A DNA stretch of 10,943 bases, taken from an uncultured Lachnospira sp. GTDB taxonomy: Bacteria > Bacillota > Clostridia > Lachnospirales > Lachnospiraceae. Positions 1-6,903 of this stretch are shown here, piece after piece. How positions within the stretch are numbered: the first letter of the stretch is position 1; the number at the start of each line of letters is the position of its first letter. The DNA is taken from the NCBI GenBank assembly GCA_947306285.1, contig CAMZGB010000027.1:1-10943 (forward strand). Reading direction: 5' to 3'. The notes beneath the pieces were generated by a model. That model worked only from the letters and a program-made list of their open reading frames with translations. It did not search any database and was not told the origin of the DNA. The translations under genes and the position numbers were made by a program.

Positions 1-1249
1 AAACTGCCAACACATGACTTGCCTTCTTCAACTCCTCAGGTGTTGGATATGAAGGCGCTATACGAATTACACTATCGTATGGATCAATATGATATGGGAA
101 TGTTGCTCCCGCACCAGTTAGAACCATTCCAGCTTCCTTACACATCTTAACAATCTTCTTTGCACAGTTGTTCTCAACATGAAGTGAAATGAAATATCCA
201 CCTCTTGGTTTAGTCCATATTGCGATTTCGCATGGTGCAAGTTCTTCGTCGAAGACATCTAAAACTGCATTGAATTTATCTCTAAGCAATGCTGCATGTC
301 TGCTCATATGTTCTTTAATACCTTCATGATCTTTGAACAATTTAACATGTCTTAACATATTTATTTTGTCGTGACCAATTGTTTGAATCTTCAAACTATC
401 ACGAATGTGGTTTACATTATTTATTGATGAAGCGAGCGCTGCTATACCAGAACCAGGGAATGTAATCTTAGATGTTGAAGCAAACTCAATTGCCATATCT
501 GGATTGCCGGCTTTCTCGCACTCTTCTAAAATGTCCAAAATCTTGTCCTGCTTTTCTGGCTCGTCAAATAAATGATGAACAGCATAAGCATTATCCCAAA
601 AGATTCTAAAGTCCTTTGCCGCAGGCTTAAGGTTAGCAAAACGTCTAACAACTTCATCTGAGTATGAAGCACCCTCTGGATTTGAATATAAAGGAACACA
701 CCAAACACCTTTGATGCTTGGATCTCTTTCCACGAACTGCTCAATGGCATCCATATCTGGACCATCTTCGTTCATAGGAATATTTATCATCTCAATTCCA
801 AAGTGCTCTGTAATAGCAAAGTGTCTGTCATAACCTGGAACCGGACAAAGCCATTTAACTTTATCTAGCTTGCACCATGGAGTCATTCCATTCACACCAT
901 GTGAATAAAACTCTGCAACCTGATCGTACATTACATTCAAACTTGAGTTTCCATATACAATAACATGGTCCTCTGTTGTATTCATAATGCTAGCCATCAT
1001 TCTCTTTGCTTCTGGTGGTCCGTCGAGTAAACCATAGTTTCTACAGTCGAAACCATTTTCAGAAACTACATCAGACTCACTTGTAAACACATCAAAAAGT
1101 TCCATAGAAATTGCAATTTGATCAGGGCCCGGCTTTCCTCTCGACATATCAAGATCAAGTCTAGACTCACAAAGTTTCACATATTCTTCTTTTAAACTCT
1201 TTAATTCCTCGCGGAGTTCACTATCCATCATTTTTTTATAAGCGTTCAT
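1..1249 (-). CDS. Aspartate aminotransferase, PF12897-type, PLP-dependent (3' end beyond window)
   Basis: My own translation of the minus strand gives 416 residues before the gene leaves the window. Relatives are roughly 420-435 residues, as I recall, so only a short C-terminal tail should be missing. Visible landmarks are SRGKPGPDQ (36-44), NYGLLDGPPEA (71-81), YGNSSLN (99-105), PGYDRHF (138-144), YSNPEG (188-193), WDNAYAVHHL (218-227), STSK with the expected PLP-binding lysine K261, and RIAPS with the likely carboxylate-binding R396. This pattern matches the PF12897 aspartate aminotransferase group, often annotated generically as class I/II aminotransferase. It should be cytosolic and exchange amino groups between aspartate or a related amino acid and 2-oxoglutarate. 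The ATG at 1249 is preceded by TGAGG six bases upstream; in-frame Met7 and Met8 lack such a site. It starts 17 nt after pgsA and is probably the last or a late gene of the yicC operon. Family assignment is firm; exact substrate is inferred. Confidence 0.88.
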   Translation of the reverse strand, partial: MNAYKKMMDSELREELKSLKEEYVKLCESRLDLDMSRGKPGPDQIAISMELFDVFTSESDVVSENGFDCRNYGLLDGPPEAKRMMASIMNTTEDHVIVYGNSSLNVMYDQVAEFYSHGVNGMTPWCKLDKVKWLCPVPGYDRHFAITEHFGIEMINIPMNEDGPDMDAIEQFVERDPSIKGVWCVPLYSNPEGASYSDEVVRRFANLKPAAKDFRIFWDNAYAVHHLFDEPEKQDKILDILEECEKAGNPDMAIEFASTSKITFPGSGIAALASSINNVNHIRDSLKIQTIGHDKINMLRHVKLFKDHEGIKEHMSRHAALLRDKFNAVLDVFDEELAPCEIAIWTKPRGGYFISLHVENNCAKKIVKMCKEAGMVLTGAGATFPYHIDPYDSVIRIAPSYPTPEELKKASHVLAV

Positions 1250-1266
1250 TTCAAACCTCACATCTA

Positions 1267-1872
1267 TTAATTCTTTAATACTTCTTTATTCTTAGCAATA
1301 TAATCAATCATCGAGAACACTGTGAAGAACAGCGTTGCTGCAACAAGCATTTGAATAAAAATACCAACTCCTGACATCACAGTTTTTGGAATCTTCAAAT
1401 TGCAAGTTTTAATCCAATCAGCTACCTGAAGATAGATAATCATCACAATAGTCATAACCATCTGCAAAGTAGTTTTAACTTTGCCCCACCATCCAGCGGC
1501 TAGCACTACATTTTGGTCTGCAGCCAAAATTCTAAATCCGCTGATGAACAATTCTCTACTTATAATAATTATTACACAAACAGTAAACCAAACGCTTCCC
1601 GCATAGTTTTTACAAGTAAACACTGAATCCAAACTAATTAAAGCCGCACAAACTAATAACTTGTCCGCCAAAGGATCCATAAACTTTCCAAAATTTGTTA
1701 CCAAGTTGTACTTTCTTGCAATCTTTCCATCAAAAAGATCCGTCAAACTTGCAATGATAAACACGATTAGTGCGATTAAATAATTGCATGGCACAAATCT
1801 TGCAAGCATAAAAAATACAAAGAACGGAATGCATATTGTTCTAAATACTGTTAGTTTATTAGGTAAATTCAT
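1267..1872 (-). CDS. pgsA: CDP-diacylglycerol--glycerol-3-phosphate 3-phosphatidyltransferase
   Basis: An integral membrane enzyme that joins CDP-diacylglycerol and glycerol-3-phosphate to make phosphatidylglycerophosphate, the committed step to phosphatidylglycerol and cardiolipin. The CDP-alcohol phosphotransferase signature is complete: D45, D48-G49, A52-R53, G62, D66 and D70 with the canonical spacing D-x2-DG-x2-AR-x8-G-x3-D-x3-D. Hydrophobic segments fit about five or six membrane helices, near residues 10-28, 31-44, 71-84, 93-115, 135-150 and 168-190. The 201-residue length is normal. The ATG directly abuts the rimO stop codon, and its GGAGG (1878-1882) is built from the last rimO codons, so translation of the two is probably coupled. 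The rimO-pgsA pair is common in Clostridia. The N-terminal LPNKLTVFR is typical of PgsA and separates it from PssA and cardiolipin synthase relatives. Confidence 0.95.
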   Translation of the reverse strand: MNLPNKLTVFRTICIPFFVFFMLARFVPCNYLIALIVFIIASLTDLFDGKIARKYNLVTNFGKFMDPLADKLLVCAALISLDSVFTCKNYAGSVWFTVCVIIIISRELFISGFRILAADQNVVLAAGWWGKVKTTLQMVMTIVMIIYLQVADWIKTCNLKIPKTVMSGVGIFIQMLVAATLFFTVFSMIDYIAKNKEVLKN

Positions 1873-3210
1873 TTAGTCCTCCAATCGTCTTGTTAGGTCA
1901 CCAATCAAATCGTAATCATTAGCTCCCGTCACAGAAACTTTCACAAAATCACCGCTCATCAATTCTTCGTCGGTCACGACAAAAATGTTTGAATCAACTC
2001 CCGGCGCATCCATATATGTTCTACCGATGTAAGCATTTTCCATCGGAATCTTTCCTTCTATTATAACTTCAAACTCTTGCCCCACTAAAGATTCATTCTT
2101 TTCAAAAACGATTTCCTGCTGAAGTTCCATAATTTCGTTTCGTCTCTGATCTTTCACAACATCGTCCACCTGGTTATCCATAGTGGCTGCAGGTGTTCCC
2201 TCTTCCTGCGAATATGTAAATACTCCAAGTCTATCAAACTTAGTGTCTTCGACGAAGTCCATAACTTCACTGTGATCTTCGTCTGTCTCGCCAGGGAAAC
2301 CAGTAATCAGAGTAGTCCTCAAAACAATATCTGGAACTGCATCTCTTAACGCATTAATCCTAGAAGCAATCTCTGCCTTTGTAGTTTGTCGTCCCATCAA
2401 CTTCAGAATCCTGTCACTCGCATGCTGAATAGGTAAATCTAGATAATGACAAACCTTCTCGTTCTTTTTTATCTCGTCGATAAGCTCGTCATAAATATCT
2501 TCCGGATAACAATACAAAACTCGAATCCACTTCACACCATCGATCTTCGACAACTCGTGAATCAAAATATGAAGCGACTTCTTTCCATAAATATCAGCTC
2601 CATACATAGTGGTCTCTTGCGCAATAAGAATTAGTTCCTTCACGCCAAGCGAAACCATTTGTCTAGCTTCTTCCAAAACATTATCAATAGGAACACTTCT
2701 AAAGTCTCCACGCACTTTTGGAATGATGCAGTAAGTACAATGCTTATCACACCCTTCAGCTATTTTTAAATAACCGTAACTTCCAAATGTCGAAATATTT
2801 CTAGGAGCATTAAAACCTGCTGGACAGTTAATGTCATCCAAATCAACAATCTTGTGCTTCTCTTTGAAATACTCATTCAAAGTGTCTGCAATATCGTCGA
2901 AGGCAGTGGTTCCTATACAAATATCAATTTCAGGTATTTCGTCTTCTATTTCTTCATGGTATCTCTGCGCAAGACAACCGGCCAAGACTAAGGCCTTACA
3001 TTTGTCTTCTTTGTACTTAGCCATCTCAAATATAGTATTGATGCTCTCTTCTTTAGCGTCATTTATAAAACAACAACTATTGATAATGATAATGTCAGCA
3101 TCCGACTCGTCATCAGTGAATGTGTATCCATTCTCCGACAAAATACCGGAAATATGTTCTGAGTCGACTAAGTTTTTATCGCATCCTAAAGATACTAAAA
3201 ATACTTTCAA
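1873..3210 (-). CDS. rimO: Ribosomal protein S12 methylthiotransferase RimO
   Basis: A radical-SAM enzyme that methylthiolates the conserved aspartate of ribosomal protein S12. The N-terminal UPF0004 domain carries the three cysteines for the auxiliary Fe-S cluster (C10, C46 or C47, and C79). The radical-SAM motif CxxxCxxC is C154, C158 and C161, within KIAEGCDKHCTYCIIPK. A TRAM domain fills about residues 370-440 and includes APGVDSNIFV, which resembles RimO rather than MiaB (MiaB has different N- and C-terminal motifs). The 445-residue length fits the family. The start codon is TTG, not ATG. I accept it because GAGG lies seven bases upstream and MKVFLVSLGC is the expected family N-terminus. 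It lies 62 nt downstream of rpoZ with a hairpin in the gap, and touches pgsA with no spacer. Cytosolic; a member of the yicC-to-aminotransferase operon. Confidence 0.96.
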   Translation of the reverse strand: MKVFLVSLGCDKNLVDSEHISGILSENGYTFTDDESDADIIIINSCCFINDAKEESINTIFEMAKYKEDKCKALVLAGCLAQRYHEEIEDEIPEIDICIGTTAFDDIADTLNEYFKEKHKIVDLDDINCPAGFNAPRNISTFGSYGYLKIAEGCDKHCTYCIIPKVRGDFRSVPIDNVLEEARQMVSLGVKELILIAQETTMYGADIYGKKSLHILIHELSKIDGVKWIRVLYCYPEDIYDELIDEIKKNEKVCHYLDLPIQHASDRILKLMGRQTTKAEIASRINALRDAVPDIVLRTTLITGFPGETDEDHSEVMDFVEDTKFDRLGVFTYSQEEGTPAATMDNQVDDVVKDQRRNEIMELQQEIVFEKNESLVGQEFEVIIEGKIPMENAYIGRTYMDAPGVDSNIFVVTDEELMSGDFVKVSVTGANDYDLIGDLTRRLED

Positions 3211-3272
3211 ACTAATACCTCAAATTTCTATACACTAAAACAGATTGCACCTTCGTACAATCTATTCCAGTC
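3211..3272 (-). other. rpoZ-rimO spacer
   Basis: This is the only long gap in the left operon. It contains a stable hairpin (3240-3265) and the GAGG ribosome binding site (3218-3221) for the TTG start of rimO. I see no convincing promoter in it. Confidence 0.7.
3240..3265 (-). other. Intercistronic RNA hairpin between rpoZ and rimO
   Basis: Read on the minus strand, the RNA can fold into an 11-bp stem with a four-base GAAG loop. The core is AGATTGTAC / GTGCAATCT, extended by two outer pairs. Two of the pairs are G-U, which form only in the minus-strand transcript; the plus strand would have C-A mismatches. The direction therefore fits the operon. A short run of T (ending near 3237) follows, too weak for a strong terminator. 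It could be a partial terminator or attenuator that lowers rimO-pgsA expression, a processing site, or a 3' end protector for the yicC-gmk-rpoZ message. Confidence 0.6.
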
Positions 3273-3506
3273 TTATTCGTCACCTATAATTTTTAATTGT
3301 CCTTCGTAAAGCTCTTTTACTGCTGTTGAAAGTGGCTTATCATAATTGTAATCGTCAACTAGTGGTTCAGCACCTTTTACCAACTGTCTAGCTCTTTTTG
3401 CTGTAGCCATAACGATAGAATATCTACTCTGAACTACAGGTGTTTCGCCATCTTCCACGTCGCTGTTCGCGATTTCCATTAAGTCAGTATATGATGGATG
3501 TAACAT
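3273..3506 (-). CDS. rpoZ: DNA-directed RNA polymerase omega subunit
   Basis: The small omega subunit of RNA polymerase, which helps fold and assemble the beta' subunit. The 77-residue protein has the family core SRYSIVMATAKRARQL (27-42) and the following KPLSTAVKELYEGQLKI segment. The start is set by AGGAG (3514-3518), seven bases upstream of the ATG. That site is formed from the final Lys-Gly-Glu codons of gmk, and the spacer to gmk is only 2 nt. The gmk-rpoZ pairing is classic in bacteria and supports the call. A hairpin follows the gene. In some lineages omega contributes to ppGpp binding, but I see no basis for claiming that here. Confidence 0.96.
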   Translation of the reverse strand: MLHPSYTDLMEIANSDVEDGETPVVQSRYSIVMATAKRARQLVKGAEPLVDDYNYDKPLSTAVKELYEGQLKIIGDE

Positions 3507-3508
3507 AT

Positions 3509-4135
3509 CTATTCTCCTTTCGAAAAGTTAATTATATCATTTTTTATATTTAATACTTCATCCTCGCTTGGTAAGTCTGGATTAGTATTAGAAACAATTT
3601 TATCAATGTTTTTAGCTGCAGTATCAATGTCATCATTTACAACGAAGAAATCATAATGCTTCATAGCGTCGGTTTCTTCAACTGCCTTATTCAAACGCTT
3701 TTCAATAGCATCCAAATCTTCAGAACCTCTTCCAACAAGTCTGTCTTTCAAATGCCTAGCACTAGGTGGTAAAACAAAAATCATAATAGCTTCAGGCATT
3801 TTATCTTTGACTTTTCTTGCGCCCTCTGACTCGATTTCCAAAATCACATTGTCACCGCGCTCCAAGCAGTCATCGACGAACTTCTTTGGCGTCCCATAAT
3901 AATTATCTACATACTTTGCATGCTCTAGCAGTTCATCATTCTCAATCATTTTTTCAAAGTCATCTTTGCTGATGAAATGATAATGAACGCCATCTTCCTC
4001 GGCAGGTCTAGGATCTCTAGTTGTACACGAGATAGAGATTTTGTAATTGTCAAAAGCCTCTAACATCTTCTCGACTATTGTGCCTTTTCCCACTCCGGAA
4101 AAACCTGAAATTATAAGAAGTTTACCTTTATCCAT
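3509..4135 (-). CDS. gmk: Guanylate kinase
   Basis: A cytosolic nucleoside monophosphate kinase that turns GMP and ATP into GDP and ADP. It is essential for GTP supply and is a known target of ppGpp in some Firmicutes. The P-loop GFSGVGKGT spans residues 11-19. The GMP-binding region SCTTRDPRPAEEDGVHYHF spans 36-54, followed by YGTPK (80-84). Other landmarks are ILEIESEGARKVK (98-110), the lid segment GRGSED (135-140) and YDFFVVND (161-168). Length 208 is typical. The ATG at 4135 is preceded by a modest AGGA that overlaps the yicC stop region; the 8-nt spacer implies translational coupling. In Bacillus and many Clostridia the small gene remA (DUF370) sits between yicC and gmk, but there is no room for it here. 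Confidence 0.97.
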   Translation of the reverse strand: MDKGKLLIISGFSGVGKGTIVEKMLEAFDNYKISISCTTRDPRPAEEDGVHYHFISKDDFEKMIENDELLEHAKYVDNYYGTPKKFVDDCLERGDNVILEIESEGARKVKDKMPEAIMIFVLPPSARHLKDRLVGRGSEDLDAIEKRLNKAVEETDAMKHYDFFVVNDDIDTAAKNIDKIVSNTNPDLPSEDEVLNIKNDIINFSKGE

Positions 4136-4143
4136 AGTATATC

Positions 4144-5022
4144 CTATTCAATGTTTTGAATTTGTTCTCTTACTTTCTCAATGTCAGTCTTAAGAGTAAT
4201 TGCTCTCTCTGAAATTTCGCTGTCTGTAGTTTTTGAAAGTGTTGTGTTAGCTTCTCTATTCATCTCCTGAGTTATGAAATCAAGTCTTCTACCAACTACG
4301 CCTTCTTGTTCAAAAGTATCAATCATTGCATTAACGTGGCTCTTAAGTCTTACAATCTCTTCATCCACACAAACTTTGTCGGCAAACATTGTAACTTCTT
4401 GAGCAATTCTAGATTCATCAATTTGATTATCTTCCAAAAGCTCGTGAACCTTTTCGTTAATCTTTTCTTTATATTCTTCCACAATAACTGGACTTTTTTC
4501 TTCTATAAAATCAACATTCTCTTTGATACTATCTAGTTTAGTCAAAATATCTTTCTTTAGGCGCTCACCCTCGTTAGAACGAGATTCAACAAACTTCTCA
4601 AAAGCACCCTTGCAAGCTTCAAGAACAATTTCTTTCACTGCGTCCTCGTCTTCATCAGCGCTCTCAATAGTAATAACGTCAGGACTTCTCATAATGTAAC
4701 TTGTCTTCACATCATTTTCTAATCCCAAATCTTCACTCGCCTGTGCGTAAGCGTCAAAGTACTCCTTCGCCAAAGAAGCATTATATCTAATATCTTCGTC
4801 GCCCTCACCTAAGTTTTGGTAAGAAACGAAAACATCGACTTTTCCACGCTCAACATACTCTTTAGCCAAGTTTCTAATATCATTGTCTAAATAGTTTAGT
4901 TTTCTAGGAATTTTAACCCCTAATTCTAAATATCTATGGTTAACAGACTTAATTTCAACAGAGACTTTTCGATCATCTCTGTTTACTTCACATCTGCCAA
5001 ATCCTGTCATACTTTTAATCAT
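4144..5022 (-). CDS. yicC: YicC/YloC-family endoribonuclease
   Basis: A member of the YicC/YloC family, described as stress-related endoribonucleases acting on RNA in the cytosol. The N-terminal YicC-like domain begins with the hallmark SMTGFGR (4-10) and continues with EIKSVNHRYLE (23-33). The C-terminal DUF1732 domain carries GRRLDFITQEMNREANT (about 244-260) and ends in a predicted helical segment. Length 292 is as expected for the family. The start has AGAGG (5028-5032) five bases upstream. It is the first gene after the divergent promoter and so heads the operon with gmk and rpoZ, the conserved order in Firmicutes (yloC-gmk-rpoZ in Bacillus). The family call is firm; its RNA targets here are unknown. 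Confidence 0.94.
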   Translation of the reverse strand: MIKSMTGFGRCEVNRDDRKVSVEIKSVNHRYLELGVKIPRKLNYLDNDIRNLAKEYVERGKVDVFVSYQNLGEGDEDIRYNASLAKEYFDAYAQASEDLGLENDVKTSYIMRSPDVITIESADEDEDAVKEIVLEACKGAFEKFVESRSNEGERLKKDILTKLDSIKENVDFIEEKSPVIVEEYKEKINEKVHELLEDNQIDESRIAQEVTMFADKVCVDEEIVRLKSHVNAMIDTFEQEGVVGRRLDFITQEMNREANTTLSKTTDSEISERAITLKTDIEKVREQIQNIE

Positions 5023-5054
5023 AAAAACCTCTTTTATGTCATTACATATTCCGT

Positions 5055-5068
5055 AATATTATAATATT
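5055..5068. repeat. 14-bp perfect palindrome over the yicC -10 box
   Basis: AATATTATAATATT reads the same on both strands and covers the minus-strand TATAAT. Next to it ATTAC (5041-5045) and GTAAT (5053-5057) form another inverted repeat around the expected start site. Because the region is very AT-rich, chance is a serious alternative. Confidence 0.45.
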
Positions 5069-5086
5069 TTATACATATACCGTCAA
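5058..5086 (-). promoter_or_regulatory. Sigma-A promoter of the yicC operon
   Basis: On the minus strand, TTGACG (5081-5086) and a perfect TATAAT (5058-5063) are separated by exactly 17 bp. The expected transcription start is near 5051, giving a leader of about 30 nt before the yicC ATG. Eleven of twelve hexamer bases match consensus. Confidence 0.85.
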
Positions 5087-5093
5087 GGTTGAC
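5082..5093. repeat. Inverted repeat formed by the two -35 boxes
   Basis: GTCAA-GG-TTGAC is a 5-bp inverted repeat with a 2-bp centre. The arms are the -35 elements of the two divergent promoters. It may have no role beyond that, or could also serve as an operator. Confidence 0.6.
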
Positions 5094-5117
5094 TTAAGGG
5101 TATAAACATACTAAAAT
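5089..5117 (+). promoter_or_regulatory. Sigma-A promoter of rqcH
   Basis: On the plus strand, TTGACT (5089-5094) and TAAAAT (5112-5117) are separated by exactly 17 bp. The expected start is near 5124, giving a leader of about 25 nt. The ribosome binding site AAAGGGG (5138-5144) lies five bases before the ATG. Its -35 box is only 2 bp from the -35 box of the opposing yicC promoter. Confidence 0.83.
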
Positions 5118-5149
5118 TAGTCCGAAAAGACGATTTTAAAGGGGTTTTT

Positions 5150-6889
5150 ATGGCATTTGACGGAAGTACTGTTGCTGCCCTGGCAAGCGAATTTAGAAGC
5201 AAAATAAACCAAGGCCGCATAACAAAAATTGCACAGCCAGAAAGCGATGAGCTTATCCTAACCATCAAGACATATGATGGTCAATTTAGGTTGCAAATTA
5301 GTGCTAATTCTAGCCTTCCACTCATCTATTTAACAGACACTAACAAACAGTCCCCTATGAAGGCTCCTAACTATTGTATGTTACTTAGAAAACATATAAA
5401 TAACGGTTTTATTGAAGAAATTTCGCAACCCGGTCTAGAGCGTATTATTGACTTTAAGATAAGACACTTAGACGAGCTAGGTGATGTTCAATTCAAACAC
5501 TTAATTGTTGAACTTATGGGTAAACACTCAAACATTATATTTACAGATGATGAAAATAATATTTTGGACAGCATTAAGCATATTAATTCTTTAATGAGTT
5601 CTGTTCGTCAGGTTATGCCTGGCAAGGAATACTTTATTCCAAACACAGGAGATAAAATAAATCCTTTAGATACTACTAAGGAAGAATTTTTCGAATCTGT
5701 ATTTAGTAAAGCCACTAATCTATCTAAGGCAATTTTCACTACTTACACCGGAATCAGTCCATTAATCGCCGAAGAATTATGCGACAATACAAAGTTAGAT
5801 TCAGCTAGGGGCGCTAACACCTTCGAAGATGGCGATAAGAATTTACTTTGGACTCACTTCTATGAGTTTGTTAATAAGATAAAGGATGAAAAGTTCGATC
5901 CTACTATGTATGAAAAAGATGGTATTCCTGATGAATACTGTGCTTTTCCTTTAGATACATATAAAAACCAAGATTCCATTAAGTTTGACTCAATGAGTGA
6001 ACTCATAAATGAGTTTTATCACAAAAAAGATGCTTCAAACAGAATTCGTCAAAAATCTGCTGATTTAAGAAAGATAATAAATACATGCTTGGAGCGTGAG
6101 AATAAAAAGTATGATATTCAGCTCAAGCAGTTAAAAGATACAGAGAAAAAAGAAAAGTTTAAAGTGTATGGAGATATACTAACGACTTATGGATATGATA
6201 TAGAACCTGGCGCAAAAAAATATGACACGACAGACTTTTACTCCGGCGAAGAAATATCTATTCCACTAGATCCTACTCTTTCTCCTATTGAAAACGCTAA
6301 AAAGTACTTTAACAAGTACACAAAACTAAAACGTACTTATGATGCATTGATAGATATTACAAAGGAAACAAAACAATCAATCGAGTATTTAGAGTCAATC
6401 AGTCACGCATTAAACATCGCTACTTCTGAAGATGACTTAAAAGCAATAAAAACAGAACTTCAAGAAACGGGATATATAAAGAAATCATTTAGAAACAAGA
6501 AAAAGCATTCTGCAAAAAGCAAACCACTCCACTATGTGTCTTCAGATGGATTTGATATGTTTGTTGGAAAAAATAATATTCAAAATGAAGAACTCACATT
6601 TAAAGTGGCAACTGGAAATGATTGGTGGTTCCATGCTAAAGGAATGCCTGGTTCTCATGTTATTGTTAAGGCAAACAATCAAGAACTTCCTGATAAGACA
6701 TTTGAGGAGGCCGCTGCTTTGGCTGCTTACTACTCAAACGGTTCAAGTCAAGACAAAGTAGAAATTGATTATATTCAAAAGAAAGAGGTAAAAAAAGTAC
6801 CCGGCAAAATGCCAGGCTTTGTAATTTATCACACGAACTACTCTATGACCATATCACCAGATATTTCAAATATAAAAAAAGAAGGCTAA
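5150..6889 (+). CDS. rqcH: Ribosome quality control protein RqcH (NFACT family, YloA/FbpA-like)
   Basis: RqcH binds large ribosomal subunits blocked by peptidyl-tRNA and recruits tRNA-Ala to add C-terminal alanine tails that mark the stalled peptide for degradation. Older annotations call this family fibronectin-binding protein. The order is NFACT-N (about 1-180, opening MAFDGS), a helix-hairpin-helix region around ISPLIAEEL (202-210), a charged coiled-coil stretch (about 290-430), and NFACT-R (about 460-565). NFACT-R carries VGKNNIQNEELT (472-483), DWWFHAKGMPGSHVIVK (491-507) and PGKMPGFVIYH (551-561). Length 579 is close to Bacillus RqcH. At the position of the known Asp-Arg pair needed for alanine tailing, this protein has Glu97-Arg98. 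A strong promoter and AAAGGGG support the start. The last codons lie in a terminator. It is transcribed away from yicC and alone on its strand. Confidence 0.94.
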   Translation: MAFDGSTVAALASEFRSKINQGRITKIAQPESDELILTIKTYDGQFRLQISANSSLPLIYLTDTNKQSPMKAPNYCMLLRKHINNGFIEEISQPGLERIIDFKIRHLDELGDVQFKHLIVELMGKHSNIIFTDDENNILDSIKHINSLMSSVRQVMPGKEYFIPNTGDKINPLDTTKEEFFESVFSKATNLSKAIFTTYTGISPLIAEELCDNTKLDSARGANTFEDGDKNLLWTHFYEFVNKIKDEKFDPTMYEKDGIPDEYCAFPLDTYKNQDSIKFDSMSELINEFYHKKDASNRIRQKSADLRKIINTCLERENKKYDIQLKQLKDTEKKEKFKVYGDILTTYGYDIEPGAKKYDTTDFYSGEEISIPLDPTLSPIENAKKYFNKYTKLKRTYDALIDITKETKQSIEYLESISHALNIATSEDDLKAIKTELQETGYIKKSFRNKKKHSAKSKPLHYVSSDGFDMFVGKNNIQNEELTFKVATGNDWWFHAKGMPGSHVIVKANNQELPDKTFEEAAALAAYYSNGSSQDKVEIDYIQKKEVKKVPGKMPGFVIYHTNYSMTISPDISNIKKEG

Positions 6890-6903
6890 CGCCTTCTTTT
6901 TTT
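6874..6903. terminator. Bidirectional intrinsic terminator shared by rqcH and glgA
   Basis: AAAAAAAGAAGGC (6874-6886), loop TAAC (6887-6890) and GCCTTCTTTTTTT (6891-6903) form a symmetric hairpin. Each strand has a GC-containing core followed by a run of seven T, so it works in both directions. The rqcH stop codon (6887-6889) lies at the loop and the glgA stop (6902-6904) overlaps the far arm. Confidence 0.9.

Noticed and set aside
526..765. 79-codon minus-strand frame
   Set aside because: It overlaps the aminotransferase in another frame; the aminotransferase frame is continuous and full of conserved motifs.
2446..2634. 62-codon plus-strand frame opposite rimO
   Set aside because: Shadow of rimO with no family resemblance.
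2831..3238. 135-codon open frame on the plus strand opposite rimO
   Set aside because: It is antisense to a conserved gene, low in complexity (Ser-rich), and has no recognisable domain or ribosome binding site.
4306..4536. 76-codon plus-strand frame opposite yicC
   Set aside because: Phe/Asn-rich antisense shadow of AT-rich coding DNA.
5083..5268. 61-codon minus-strand frame crossing the promoter region and the rqcH start
   Set aside because: It would overlap both divergent promoters and the conserved rqcH N-terminus, and lacks a good ribosome binding site.
6534..6761. 75-codon frame inside rqcH
   Set aside because: Out-of-frame shadow of the NFACT-R domain.
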